DNA of 64,000 nucleotides from Erythrobacter donghaensis. Its GTDB lineage: Bacteria; Pseudomonadota; Alphaproteobacteria; Sphingomonadales; Sphingomonadaceae. The first letter of the stretch is position 1. Every line of letters starts with the position of its first letter. Below the pieces are notes generated by a model. That model made no database searches, had not been told where the DNA came from, and saw only the letters and a list, made by a program, of their open reading frames with translations. The position numbers and the translations under genes were made by a program. Positions 29,030 through 37,130 of this stretch are shown in pieces. The DNA is taken from contig NZ_LSJS01000151.1 in assembly GCF_001557325.1 (NCBI RefSeq), positions 1 through 64,000 of the forward strand, written 5' to 3'.

Positions 29030-30342
29030 GCCGTCGCCTCTTGCAGAAGCCCCATGAAGGTGGGGAAGCTGGTGTTGATCGGGCTGATGTCGTCGACCTC
29101 GACCCCCTCTGCGCTGACAAGACCCGCGACCGCCATGCTCATGGCTATGCGGTGATCGAGCAGCGACTTGACGCGTCCGTTGGCCGTGCCCCTGAGCGGC
29201 TCGCCGCCGGTGCCGTGGATGGTGAGGCCGTCCTCGTGCTCCTCGACCCGCGCGCCCGCAGCCGTGAGCGCGGCGGCCATGGCGGCGAGGCGGTCGCTTT
29301 CCTTGACGCGCAGTTCCTCGAGGCCGGTGGTGCGGGTGGTGCCGCTGGCGAGCGTGGCTGCGACGAAGAGCACCGGAAACTCGTCGATCATGGCGGGCGC
29401 GATGGCCGGGTCCACCTCGACGCCGCTGAGCTGCGCATGGCGCACCCGCAGATCGGCGACCGGCTCGCCGCCGACCTCGCGGGGGTTCACCTCCTCGATA
29501 TCCGCGCCCATCTGGCGCAGCACGTGAAGCAGCCCGGCACGGGTCGGGTTGAGGCCGACATTCATGATCGTGAGGTCGCTCCCCGGCACCAGCGTGGCAG
29601 CCACCATGTAGAAGGCGGCCGAGGAGGGATCGCCGGGGACGGTCACGTCCATCGGGGTGAGTTCCGCCTCGCCGTGGACGGCGATCACGGTCTCGCCGTT
29701 CTCCTCGCCCACTTCGAGCTTCGCGCCGAAGCCGGTGAGCATCCGCTCGGTATGGTCGCGGGTGGGGACGGGCTCGATCACGCGGGTCATGCCGGGGGTG
29801 TTCAGCCCCGCGAGCAGCACAGCGCTCTTGACCTGCGCGCTCGCCACGGGGAGGCGGTATATGATGGGCACGGCCGGGCTGGCACCGCGCAGCATCAGGG
29901 GCAGCGTGCCGCCCGCGCTCGCCTCGAAGCTGGCGCCCATCATCGAGAGCGGGTCGATCACGCGCTTCATCGGGCGGCCCGACAGGCTCGCATCGCCCGT
30001 GAAGGTGGCGGTGATCGCGTGGCTCGCCACGAGGCCCATGAGGAGCCGCGTCGATGTGCCCGAATTGCCCATGTCGAGCGCCTGCTTGGGTTCGAGCAGG
30101 CTGCCCACGCCGACGCCGTCGACGGTCCACACGCCGTCCTCGCCGCGCGCCACCTGCGCTCCGAAGGCACGCATCGCGGCGGCGGTGGCGAGTACATCCT
30201 CGCCCTCGAGCAGCCCGGTGATCCGGCTGCGGCCCACCGCAAGCCCGGCGAACATCAGCGAGCGGTGGCTGATCGACTTGTCGCCGGGAACGCGGATCGT
30301 GCCGGTCAGCGGGCCGATGGGGGCAAAGCGGTGGCTGGTCAT
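29026..30342 (-). CDS. aroA: 3-phosphoshikimate 1-carboxyvinyltransferase (class II EPSPS)
   Basis: A 438-aa shikimate-pathway enzyme. All four class II marker motifs are present: GDKS (20-23), SAQVK (168-172), RDHTE (195-199) and NPTR (265-268). The active-site loop reads N93-S-G95-T. Gly95 aligns with Ala100 of the glyphosate-tolerant CP4 enzyme, so this protein is predicted to be glyphosate sensitive despite its class. Start 30342 (MTSHRF); the ATG at 30381 adds an unrelated stretch. First gene of aroA-small membrane gene-cmk(-rpsA). Confidence 0.95.
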   Translation of the reverse strand: MTSHRFAPIGPLTGTIRVPGDKSISHRSLMFAGLAVGRSRITGLLEGEDVLATAAAMRAFGAQVARGEDGVWTVDGVGVGSLLEPKQALDMGNSGTSTRLLMGLVASHAITATFTGDASLSGRPMKRVIDPLSMMGASFEASAGGTLPLMLRGASPAVPIIYRLPVASAQVKSAVLLAGLNTPGMTRVIEPVPTRDHTERMLTGFGAKLEVGEENGETVIAVHGEAELTPMDVTVPGDPSSAAFYMVAATLVPGSDLTIMNVGLNPTRAGLLHVLRQMGADIEEVNPREVGGEPVADLRVRHAQLSGVEVDPAIAPAMIDEFPVLFVAATLASGTTRTTGLEELRVKESDRLAAMAAALTAAGARVEEHEDGLTIHGTGGEPLRGTANGRVKSLLDHRIAMSMAVAGLVSAEGVEVDDISPINTSFPTFMGLLQEATA

Positions 30343-30518
30343 AAGGCGGCGGTCTTTGACAGCGCCCCGCGCTTCTGGCAAGGCGCGCCGCGTTTGCCCG
30401 CCCGGCTCTTGATAAAGAGCTTGCCGGGACCAATTTTTGCGATCAATCGCCCTTCGAATTTCGTGACACTGACAAGGCCCGCCCTTCGCCGAGGGTCGGC
30501 CTCAATCGAGGAATACAC

Positions 30519-30863
30519 ATGGCCAAGCCCGAATGGGGTACCAAGCGTACCTGCCCGAAATGCGGGACCCGCTTCTACGATCTCGGCAAGGAAGACCCGG
30601 TCGCCTGCATCGAATGCGGCGAGACCTGGACGCCGGAGCCGGTGCTCAAGTCCAAGCAGCCGATTCCCTTCGAGGAAGTCGAGAAGAAGGTCGATGCCGA
30701 AGCCGACGCCGATCTGGGCGGTGACGATGATCTGGGCGATCTCGAGGACATCGAGGATATCGACGAGGACGGCGATTCGCCCGATAACGATGTCGACCTC
30801 GGCGGCGACGACGATCTCGGCGTGTCGACCGGCACCGGCGACGACGACGAGGATGATTCCTGA
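30519..30863 (+). CDS. TIGR02300 (FYDLN acid) family protein
   Basis: A 114-aa protein. The N-terminal zinc-ribbon-like part has CPKC and CIEC pairs and WGTKRTCPKCGTRFYDL, where the family name FYDLN appears here as FYDLG. From about residue 58 to the end it is almost pure Asp/Glu/Gly. The family is alphaproteobacterial and of unknown function, usually near aroA/cmk/rpsA, as here. Divergent from aroA. No membrane segment; probably cytosolic or nucleic-acid associated. Confidence 0.9.
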   Translation: MAKPEWGTKRTCPKCGTRFYDLGKEDPVACIECGETWTPEPVLKSKQPIPFEEVEKKVDAEADADLGGDDDLGDLEDIEDIDEDGDSPDNDVDLGGDDDLGVSTGTGDDDEDDS

Positions 30864-30869
30864 GTGTAG

Positions 30870-30999
30870 CGCTCGCCCGTCCGGGCGAGCGTCCTCGGCG
30901 CTGTTCCCGCCGCGATGCGGCGGGGCACCTGCGGCTCGGCCCCGTGGCCTCGCGGTCGCTATGCGACCGATGCAGCCCTTGCAATCCGATCTTCGGATT
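30870..30999. repeat. Four short hairpins before tRNA-Ala
   Basis: Stems at 30870-30891 (CGCTCGCCCG), 30906-30924 (CCCGCCGC, loop GAT), 30953-30969 (CGGTCGC, loop TAT) and 30983-30999 (AATCCGA, loop TCT). The first may end the TIGR02300 transcript, although no T-run follows. The last three share 7-8-bp arms and 3-nt loops. No coding sequence is supported in this gap. Confidence 0.5.
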
Positions 31000-31024
31000 T
31001 TGAGTCGTGCCGATCAAATTTCGC

Positions 31025-31051
31025 TTGCAAGGGGGAGGAGGCCCTTATAAT
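31025..31051 (+). promoter_or_regulatory. Probable sigma-70 promoter of tRNA-Ala
   Basis: -35 TTGCAA (31025-31030) and a consensus -10 TATAAT (31046-31051) separated by 15 nt, or 16 nt if CTTGCA is taken. The start of transcription would be near 31058, some 45 nt before the tRNA. Confidence 0.6.
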
Positions 31052-31103
31052 GGCCGCCTCCCGCGAGCAGGGCACCCGCCCTGCCTCGCATGATGACTGG
31101 CTC

Positions 31104-31179
31104 GGGGCCTTAGCTCAGCTGGGAGAGCGCAACACTGGCAGTGTTGAGGTCAGCGGTTCGATCCCGCTAGGCTCCACCA
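31104..31179 (+). tRNA. tRNA-Ala (anticodon GGC)
   Basis: A 76-nt gene with encoded CCA. Acceptor GGGGCCT pairs with AGGCTCC (one G-T). The D arm is GCTC/GAGC, the anticodon stem CAACA/TGTTG with loop CTGGCAG gives anticodon GGC, and the T arm is AGCGG TTCGATC CCGCT. Reads GCC/GCU. A TATAAT promoter lies upstream and ffh downstream on the same strand. Confidence 0.95.
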
Positions 31180-31313
31180 GTCACCATTGATCAAAGTCGA
31201 AAGGCGCATCCCCTTGAGGGGACACCTTCCGCAACGCTGGCCGACGAGGTTTCGTCCGCCGGCGTTTTTCGCATGATGCGCGGGGCTTCGGCGCGCGCGA
31301 GGAGAAGTGAGCG

Positions 31314-32768
31314 ATGTTCGACACGCTGTCTGACCGTCTCGGGGGCGTATTCGACAAGCTGAAAGGCCGCGGCGCGCTGCGTGAGCAGGACGTGCGCGAT
31401 GCCATGCGCGAAGTGCGCATCGCGCTGCTCGAAGCCGACGTCGCGCTCCCCGTCGCCCGCCGCTTCATCGATGCCGTCACCGAGAAGGCCGTCGGCCAGG
31501 ATGTCCTGAAGTCGGTCACTCCCGGCCAGATGGTCATCAAGATCGTCCATGACGAACTGGTCGAGACGCTCGGCGGGATGGAGGTCGAAGGCCTCAAGCT
31601 CGAAGCGAAGCCCCCGGTCGTGATCATGATGGTCGGCCTGCAAGGCTCAGGCAAGACCACTACCACCGCCAAGCTCGCCAAGCTGATCCGCGAACGCCAC
31701 GGCAAGAAGGCGCTGATGGCCTCGCTCGACGTCAACCGTCCGGCTGCGCAGGAGCAGCTGGCGGTGCTGGGCGGGCAGGTCGATGTGGCCACCCTGCCGA
31801 TCGTCGCGGGCCAGCAGCCGGTCGATATCGCCCGGCGCGCGATGGAATCGGCCAAGCTCCAGAATTTCGACGTCCTGCTGCTCGACACCGCGGGCCGCCT
31901 GCATGTCGACGATGCGCTGATGGCCGAGATGAAGGCCGTCGCCAGCGTTTCGGCCCCCAATGAAGTGCTGCTGGTGGTCGACTCGCTCACCGGCCAGGAC
32001 GCGGTCAACGTCGCCCAGTCCTTCAGCGGGGAGGTGCCGCTCACCGGCGTGGTGCTGACCCGAATGGACGGTGACGCCCGCGGCGGTGCGGCGCTCTCGA
32101 TGCGCGCGGTCACTGGCAAGCCGATCAAGTTCGCGGGCACCGGTGAAAAGCTCGACGCAATCGAGCCCTTCCGTCCCGGCTCGGTCGCCGACCGCATCCT
32201 CGGCATGGGCGACGTTGTCAGCCTGGTCGAGAAGGCCGCAGCGACGATCAAGGAAGAGGATGCCGAAAAGCTCGCCCGCAACCTCGAGAAGGGCAAGTTC
32301 GATCTCGACGATCTCGCCATGCAGCTGCGCCAGATGCGCAGCATGGGCGGCCTCGGGATGCTCGCCGGCATGATGCCGGGCATGAAGAAGGCCAAGGCCG
32401 CCATGGCCAACTCGGGCATGGACGACAAGGTGCTGATCCACATGGAGGCGATCATCTCCTCGATGACCGCCAAGGAACGCGCCAACCCCGACCTGATGAA
32501 CGCCAAGCGCAAGAAGCGCGTTGCGGCGGGCAGCGGGACCGACGTGCAGACGGTCAACAAGGTGCTCAAGATGCACCAGGAAATGGCCCGCGCGATGAAG
32601 CAGATCAAGAAGATGGGCGGCCTCAAAGGGCTCGCCGCCATGTTCGGCGGCGGCGGCGGACCGATGGGCGGCATGGGCGGCGGCGCAGGCGGCCTCCCGG
32701 GCCTCGGCGGTCCCGGTCCGATGGGTGGCCTGCCCGGCCTCGGCGGCCCTCCGCGGTTCAAGAAATAG
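31314..32768 (+). CDS. ffh: Signal recognition particle protein Ffh
   Basis: A 484-aa SRP54 GTPase that targets nascent membrane proteins. The N domain is MFDTLSDRLGGVFDKL; the G domain has GLQGSGKTTTTAKLA, DTAGRLH and TRMDGDARGGAALS; the M domain is methionine-rich (MMPGMKKAKAAM), ending in a Gly/Met/Pro-rich tail and FKK. No ffs (4.5S RNA) gene was identified nearby. Heads the conserved ffh-rpsP-rimM-trmD-rplS region. Confidence 0.97.
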   Translation: MFDTLSDRLGGVFDKLKGRGALREQDVRDAMREVRIALLEADVALPVARRFIDAVTEKAVGQDVLKSVTPGQMVIKIVHDELVETLGGMEVEGLKLEAKPPVVIMMVGLQGSGKTTTTAKLAKLIRERHGKKALMASLDVNRPAAQEQLAVLGGQVDVATLPIVAGQQPVDIARRAMESAKLQNFDVLLLDTAGRLHVDDALMAEMKAVASVSAPNEVLLVVDSLTGQDAVNVAQSFSGEVPLTGVVLTRMDGDARGGAALSMRAVTGKPIKFAGTGEKLDAIEPFRPGSVADRILGMGDVVSLVEKAAATIKEEDAEKLARNLEKGKFDLDDLAMQLRQMRSMGGLGMLAGMMPGMKKAKAAMANSGMDDKVLIHMEAIISSMTAKERANPDLMNAKRKKRVAAGSGTDVQTVNKVLKMHQEMARAMKQIKKMGGLKGLAAMFGGGGGPMGGMGGGAGGLPGLGGPGPMGGLPGLGGPPRFKK

Positions 32769-32823
32769 TTTCAAGTCAGAAGTTTCGGTTCAAAGGTTCA
32801 ATTCTCTCGAAAGGTAACACCTC

Positions 32824-33309
32824 ATGTCTATCTCCATCCGGCTCTCGCGCGGCGGTGCCAAGAAGCGCCCCTATTACCGCATCGTCGTCGCCAACAGCCG
32901 CTCGCCCCGCGACGGCAAGTATCTCGAGCAGATCGGCACCTATAACCCGCTGCTCGCCAAGGACAGCCCCGAGCGCGTGAAGCTCGTCGAGGACCGCGCC
33001 CGCTACTGGCTCGGCGTCGGCGCGCAGCCGACCGACCGTGTCGCCCGCTTCCTCGATGCCGCCGGCATCAAGGAGCGTGCCGCCCGCGTGAACCCCAAGA
33101 AGGGCGAACCGGGCGAGAAGGCCAAGGAGCGCGCCGAAGAGCGTGCCGCCAAGATCGCCGAGGCCGAGGAAGCCGCGCGCGCTGCCGAGGAAGAAGCCAA
33201 GGCCGCTGCCGCTGCCCCGGCCGAGGAAGCGCCCGCCGCTGAAGAAGCTGCCGCCGAGGAAGCGCCTGCTGCCGAGGAAGCTGCCACCGAAGAGCAGGCC
33301 GAAGGCTAA
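32824..33309 (+). CDS. rpsP: 30S ribosomal protein S16 with acidic tail
   Basis: A 161-aa protein. The S16 core occupies about residues 1-80 ([21 protein letters not shown]). Beyond it lies a charged linker ([20 protein letters not shown]) and a roughly 50-residue Ala/Glu/Pro repeat tail, about doubling the size of a typical S16. Similar but usually shorter tails occur in relatives. GAAAGG lies upstream of the ATG. The start codon follows ffh by 55 nt. Confidence 0.96.
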   Translation: MSISIRLSRGGAKKRPYYRIVVANSRSPRDGKYLEQIGTYNPLLAKDSPERVKLVEDRARYWLGVGAQPTDRVARFLDAAGIKERAARVNPKKGEPGEKAKERAEERAAKIAEAEEAARAAEEEAKAAAAAPAEEAPAAEEAAAEEAPAAEEAATEEQAEG

Positions 33310-33315
33310 GCCGCG

Positions 33316-33819
33316 ATGAGCTCCAAGCCCGTCACCCTTGCCGCCATCGCCGGCGCGCACGGGGTGGCGGGCGAGGTGCGTCTGAAGCTGTTCGGCGAGG
33401 GCGTCGCCACGCTCGCGCAGCACAAGAGCTTCAACGACGGCGCGCTCACCCTCGTGAAGATCCGCGAGGACGGGAAGGGCGGGGCCATCGCCCGCCTTGC
33501 CGAAAGCACCTCCCGCGCCGATGCCGAGAAGCTGCGCGGCACGGTGCTGACCGTCCCGCGCGAGGCGCTCCCGCCGCTGGGCGAGGGCGAATTCTACCAT
33601 GCCGACCTGCTCGGCCTCCCGGTCGTCACCGATGCCGGAGCGATGATCGGCACCGTGCTCGCGATCGAGAACTTCGGCGCGACCGACATCATCGAGATCA
33701 CTCTCGACCCCGCCCCCGCGAAGGGGCCGAAGACCTTCATGGTTCCGATGATCCCCGCGGCGGTGATCGAATGGGACGACAATCGGCTTGTGATAGCCGC
33801 GGATTTCGCCGATAATTGA
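33316..33819 (+). CDS. rimM: Ribosome maturation factor RimM
   Basis: A 167-aa 16S rRNA-processing factor: N-terminal RimM domain (VTLAAIAGAHGVAGEVRLKLFGE) and C-terminal PRC barrel (EFYHADLLGLPVVTDAGAMIG, then MVPMIPAAVIEWDDN). Binds S19 during 30S assembly. Six nucleotides after rpsP. In most bacteria trmD follows directly; here four other genes come first. Confidence 0.94.
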   Translation: MSSKPVTLAAIAGAHGVAGEVRLKLFGEGVATLAQHKSFNDGALTLVKIREDGKGGAIARLAESTSRADAEKLRGTVLTVPREALPPLGEGEFYHADLLGLPVVTDAGAMIGTVLAIENFGATDIIEITLDPAPAKGPKTFMVPMIPAAVIEWDDNRLVIAADFADN

Positions 33820-33823
33820 CGAC

Positions 33824-34372
33824 GTGAGTTCGCCCTTCGACGAGACTCTCTGGCAGCGCATCGCCGACCACCACATTGGCCCGGCGGATGCATCGCTTTC
33901 CTTCGCCGCCCGCCTTGCCCGCGAAAACCGCTGGAGCCCCGCGCACGCCGAGCGCGTGATCGGTGAATACAGGCGCTTCTGCTATCTCGCGCTGACCGCC
34001 GGCCATGAGGTGACGCCGTCCGACGCGGTCGACCAGGCCTGGCATCTCCACCTCACCTACAGCCGCGATTACTGGCAGGTGTTCTGCCCTGAGGTTCTCG
34101 GGCGCGATCTCCACCACGGCCCGACACAGGGCGGGCCGACCGAGCGCGATCGCTTCTACCGCCAATATGCCGCGACGCTTGCCGCCTACGAAACCGCCTT
34201 CGGCACCGCGCCGCCCGCCGACATCTGGCCGGGCGCGCATCGGCGCTTTGCCGTCGATCCGCGGGGAGTGCGCGTTAACCTTTGGCGTGATATTGTGCTG
34301 ACACGCCGGGTCGCGCTGGCGCTGGGCCTCACCCCGGTTACCATGGGGTGGCTTGCGGGAAGGATGATGTGA
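33824..34372 (+). CDS. GRDP-like (glycine-rich domain) protein
   Basis: A 182-aa cytosolic protein from GTG 33824. It carries a helical segment with FCYLALTAGHEVTPSDAVDQ and WHLHLTYSRDYW, the hallmark of the glycine-rich-domain-containing (GRDP-like) family; the Trp/His-rich motif looks like a binding site. There is no Gly-rich tail on this protein itself; the next gene has one. Function unknown. Its stop overlaps the next start as TGATG and it lies 4 nt after rimM, so it is embedded in the ribosomal operon. Confidence 0.72.
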   Translation: MSSPFDETLWQRIADHHIGPADASLSFAARLARENRWSPAHAERVIGEYRRFCYLALTAGHEVTPSDAVDQAWHLHLTYSRDYWQVFCPEVLGRDLHHGPTQGGPTERDRFYRQYAATLAAYETAFGTAPPADIWPGAHRRFAVDPRGVRVNLWRDIVLTRRVALALGLTPVTMGWLAGRMM

Positions 34373-35196
34373 TGGAGCTGTTCTCGTCCTGGACGGGCAG
34401 CGATTTCCTGCTCTTCTACAGCGTCTTGCTGGTGTTTGCCGCCGCCGGCGCATGGTGGATCCCGCACCTTTTGCGCGATGCCGGGCGCCGCGGCACCCTC
34501 GATGATGTCGAGAGCGTGGCCGTGCTCACCGGCGGGCGGTCACGGCTGGCCGATTCGCTGCTGGCCGAGCTCTTCGTGCATGGCGCGCTGGGCGAGGGCG
34601 AGAAAGGCAAGCTCGCCATCACCCACCGCAACGTGGCGGTCTCGCCCGCGGGCCGTGCGCTGCTCGAAGCGGGCGAGCCGCTCAGCCTTGCCGCTGCCAA
34701 GAAGGCGCTGGGCGCCCATGCCGAGCGCGTCGCCGCCAAGCTTCAGCGCGCCGGGCTGCTGATGCGCGATGCGGACTACACGCGGCTCCGCTGGCTGGCG
34801 ATCACGCCGCTCGCGGCGCTGTTCCTGCTCGGACTCTACCGACAGCGTGCGGGCGATGCGGTGGGCGAGCCGACCGGATTTCTGGTGATCCTGCTGTTCG
34901 TGACCGCCGCGCTGGCGCTGGTCCGCTTTTTCACCGTCGATCCGCGCACCGCTGGCGGGATCGAGGCAGTGCGCGATCTGCGCACGAGAAACGGCCGCTT
35001 CTCGCGTGCCCCTATGCCGGACGAGGCCGCGATGGCGGTCGCGCTGTTCGGCACCACGGTGCTGGTCGGCACGCCGTGGGAACCCGTTCATGCGATGCGC
35101 AAGCCCGAGGGTGACGGCGGTTCGGGCTGCGGCGGCAGCAGCAGCGACGGCGGCTCGGGCTGCGGCGGGGGCGGCTGCGGCGGTTGCGGAGGCTGA
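34372..35196 (+). CDS. TIGR04222-domain membrane protein with Gly/Cys tail
   Basis: A 274-aa protein: one N-terminal membrane helix (about residues 11-30), a cytosolic or periplasmic TIGR04222-like domain (LLAELFVHGALGEGEKGKL), two more membrane segments (about 141-158 and 166-186), and a C-terminal tail from about residue 246 consisting almost only of Gly, Cys, Ser and Asp, with five cysteines. A low-complexity Gly/Cys tail next to this domain is a family trait; function is unknown. Coupled to the GRDP-like gene, a recurring partner by my recollection. Confidence 0.75.
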   Translation: MELFSSWTGSDFLLFYSVLLVFAAAGAWWIPHLLRDAGRRGTLDDVESVAVLTGGRSRLADSLLAELFVHGALGEGEKGKLAITHRNVAVSPAGRALLEAGEPLSLAAAKKALGAHAERVAAKLQRAGLLMRDADYTRLRWLAITPLAALFLLGLYRQRAGDAVGEPTGFLVILLFVTAALALVRFFTVDPRTAGGIEAVRDLRTRNGRFSRAPMPDEAAMAVALFGTTVLVGTPWEPVHAMRKPEGDGGSGCGGSSSDGGSGCGGGGCGGCGG

Positions 35197-35218
35197 TTTC
35201 CCGGCGTAAGCGGCGGGA

Positions 35219-36172
35219 ATGACCAAGCTTCCTGTCGCCGTCGTGCAAGCCGCCCCTGTCCCGCTCGATTTTAAGGGCGGGATCGACAAGGCCGTGTCTC
35301 TCGCCCGCGCGGCGGTAGAGAGCGGGGCGAAGGTCGTCGCCTTCGGAGAGACCTTTCTGGGGGGCTATCCGCTGTGGCTCGACGAGGCGCCGGGCGCGGC
35401 CTTGTGGGATCACCCGGGGGCGAAGGCGCTACACCGGATCATGCTGGAGCAAGCGGTGGTCGCCAATGACGAGCGGCTGCTGCCCTTGCAGGAACTGGCC
35501 GATGCGAGCGGCGCGATCATCTCCATCGGCGCGCATGAGCGGGTGCGGCGGAGCCTCGTCAATAACCAGCTGACCTTCCGCCCCGGCCTGCCGGTGATGG
35601 ACCACCGCAAGCTGGTGCCGACCCACGGCGAGCGCCTGATCTGGGCGCGGGGTGATGGCTCCACCTTGGGCGTGCATCAGGCCGAGTGGGGCCGGATCGG
35701 CTCGCTGATCTGCTGGGAGCACTGGATGCCGCTCGCCCGCGCGGCGATGCACAACCTCGGCGAGGACGTGCACATCGCCGCCTGGCCCACGGTGCGCGAG
35801 AGCCACGCGGTCGCCTCAAGGCATTATGCGATGGAGGGGCGGTGCTTCGTTCTGGCGGCGGGGCTGGTGCAGATGAAGGACGAACTGCTGGATGGGCTGG
35901 AGCGGGTTGGCGGTGATGCCGCCGCGCGCGAGTTGCTCGAAGCCATCCCCGGCGAGGTGCTCAACCGCGGCGGCTCCCTGATCGCCGCTCCCGACACCCG
36001 CGTGATCGCGCAGGCGGGCGAGGGGGAGGAGACGCTTTTCGCGGAGCTTGACCTTGCCGAGGTGGGCGAGGGGCTGACGAGCCTCGATACGGACGGGCAT
36101 TATGCGCGGCCCGATGTTTTTGAACTGCGAGTGGATACGCGGGCGAAGGAGGGGGTAAATTGGCTGAATTGA
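35219..36172 (+). CDS. Nitrilase / carbon-nitrogen hydrolase
   Basis: A 317-aa enzyme with the catalytic triad E44 (FGETFLGGYP), K131 (DHRKLVPTHGER) and C165 (SLICWEHWMPL). The CWEHWMPL context resembles true nitrilases (nitrile to acid plus ammonia) more than amidases; substrate is unknown. Starts 22 nt after the TIGR04222 gene and is probably co-transcribed, although the biochemical link is not evident. Its last codons overlap the next small gene. Confidence 0.88.
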   Translation: MTKLPVAVVQAAPVPLDFKGGIDKAVSLARAAVESGAKVVAFGETFLGGYPLWLDEAPGAALWDHPGAKALHRIMLEQAVVANDERLLPLQELADASGAIISIGAHERVRRSLVNNQLTFRPGLPVMDHRKLVPTHGERLIWARGDGSTLGVHQAEWGRIGSLICWEHWMPLARAAMHNLGEDVHIAAWPTVRESHAVASRHYAMEGRCFVLAAGLVQMKDELLDGLERVGGDAAARELLEAIPGEVLNRGGSLIAAPDTRVIAQAGEGEETLFAELDLAEVGEGLTSLDTDGHYARPDVFELRVDTRAKEGVNWLN

Positions 36173-36390
36173 CCATCCATCATTTGATGGCCTTTGCTCG
36201 AACCTCAGCTCGAGATGTGCCCATCAACGAATTTTCTTGCCTTGATGGTTGCAGTAGACCCGTTGAGGTGCCGACCTTTGAAGTGGCTACGCTACTGTTT
36301 TTTCTTGTTCCCATTGCCTTTGCAATTGCGTGGCTATTGTTTCGAATGCCCAAAATAGGCCCGAAGTCGAGAGACAACGATACCGAATGA
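36160..36390 (+). CDS. Small single-pass membrane protein upstream of trmD
   Basis: A 76-aa protein of unrecognised family with one C-terminal membrane segment (about residues 43-62, [19 protein letters not shown]) and a short polar tail. The start is TTG at 36160 with a strong GGAGGGGG 4-5 nt upstream; an ATG at 36187 would lack this SD. Its stop overlaps trmD as ATGA. Composition is about 48% GC by hand count, unlike the GC-rich neighbours. Two cysteines lie ahead of the helix (FSCLDGC). Confidence 0.6.
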   Translation: MAELTIHHLMAFARTSARDVPINEFSCLDGCSRPVEVPTFEVATLLFFLVPIAFAIAWLLFRMPKIGPKSRDNDTE

Positions 36391-37130
36391 CCTTCGCCGC
36401 CACCATCCTCACGCTCTACCCGGAGATGTTCCCCGGGCCGCTCGGGCACTCCATTGCCGGGCGCGCGCTGGCTGAGGCCAGGTGGGCCTGCGAGACGGTG
36501 CAGATCCGCGACTTCGCCACCGACAAGCACCGCACCGTCGATGATACGCCTGCGGGCGGCGGGGCGGGGATGGTGCTCAAGTGCGATGTGCTGGCGCGGG
36601 CGCTCGACAGCGCGCCTGCCGCCGGACGCCCCATCCTCGCCATGACCCCGCGGGGCAAACCCATCACCCAAGCCCGCATCCGCGAACTCGCGAGCGGCCC
36701 CGGCGTCATCATTCTTTGCGGCCGCTTCGAGGGCTTCGACGAACGCCTGTTCGAGGCCCGGCCGGAGATCGAACAGGTCTCCCTCGCCGACATCGTGCTT
36801 TCCGGTGGCGAGATGGCGGCGCTTACCATCCTTGACGCTTGCATTCGCCTCCTTCCCGGAGTAATGGGCGCCCCTTCCAGCGGGGCCGAGGAGTCGTACG
36901 AAAACGGCCTTCTCGAGTACCCGCACTACACCCGACCTTACGAATGGGAAGGGCGCACGATCCCCGAAGTGCTGCGATCGGGGGATCATGCGAAGATCGC
37001 GGCGTGGCGCAAGCTGCAAAGCGAGAATGACACACGGTCACGCAGGCCGGACTTGTGGGAGCGCCATGAGGGCGCTCGGGTCCAGCCTGCCTCTGGCGCG
37101 CGGCGCAAAACCAAGGAACCGGACCAGTGA
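36387..37130 (+). CDS. trmD: tRNA (guanine(37)-N1)-methyltransferase
   Basis: A 247-aa SPOUT-class trefoil-knot enzyme that methylates G37 to prevent frameshifting. It has [16 protein letters not shown] at the N-terminus, the knot region [12 protein letters not shown] and [20 protein letters not shown], and [19 protein letters not shown]. Start ATG 36387 overlaps the upstream small-gene stop as ATGA. The C-terminus has a basic extension ([13 protein letters not shown]). Confidence 0.96.
   Translation: MTFAATILTLYPEMFPGPLGHSIAGRALAEARWACETVQIRDFATDKHRTVDDTPAGGGAGMVLKCDVLARALDSAPAAGRPILAMTPRGKPITQARIRELASGPGVIILCGRFEGFDERLFEARPEIEQVSLADIVLSGGEMAALTILDACIRLLPGVMGAPSSGAEESYENGLLEYPHYTRPYEWEGRTIPEVLRSGDHAKIAAWRKLQSENDTRSRRPDLWERHEGARVQPASGARRKTKEPDQ

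Noticed and set aside
30915-31190. A 91-codon open frame across the tRNA-Ala gene
   Set aside because: It overlaps the whole tRNA and its promoter and has no family features.
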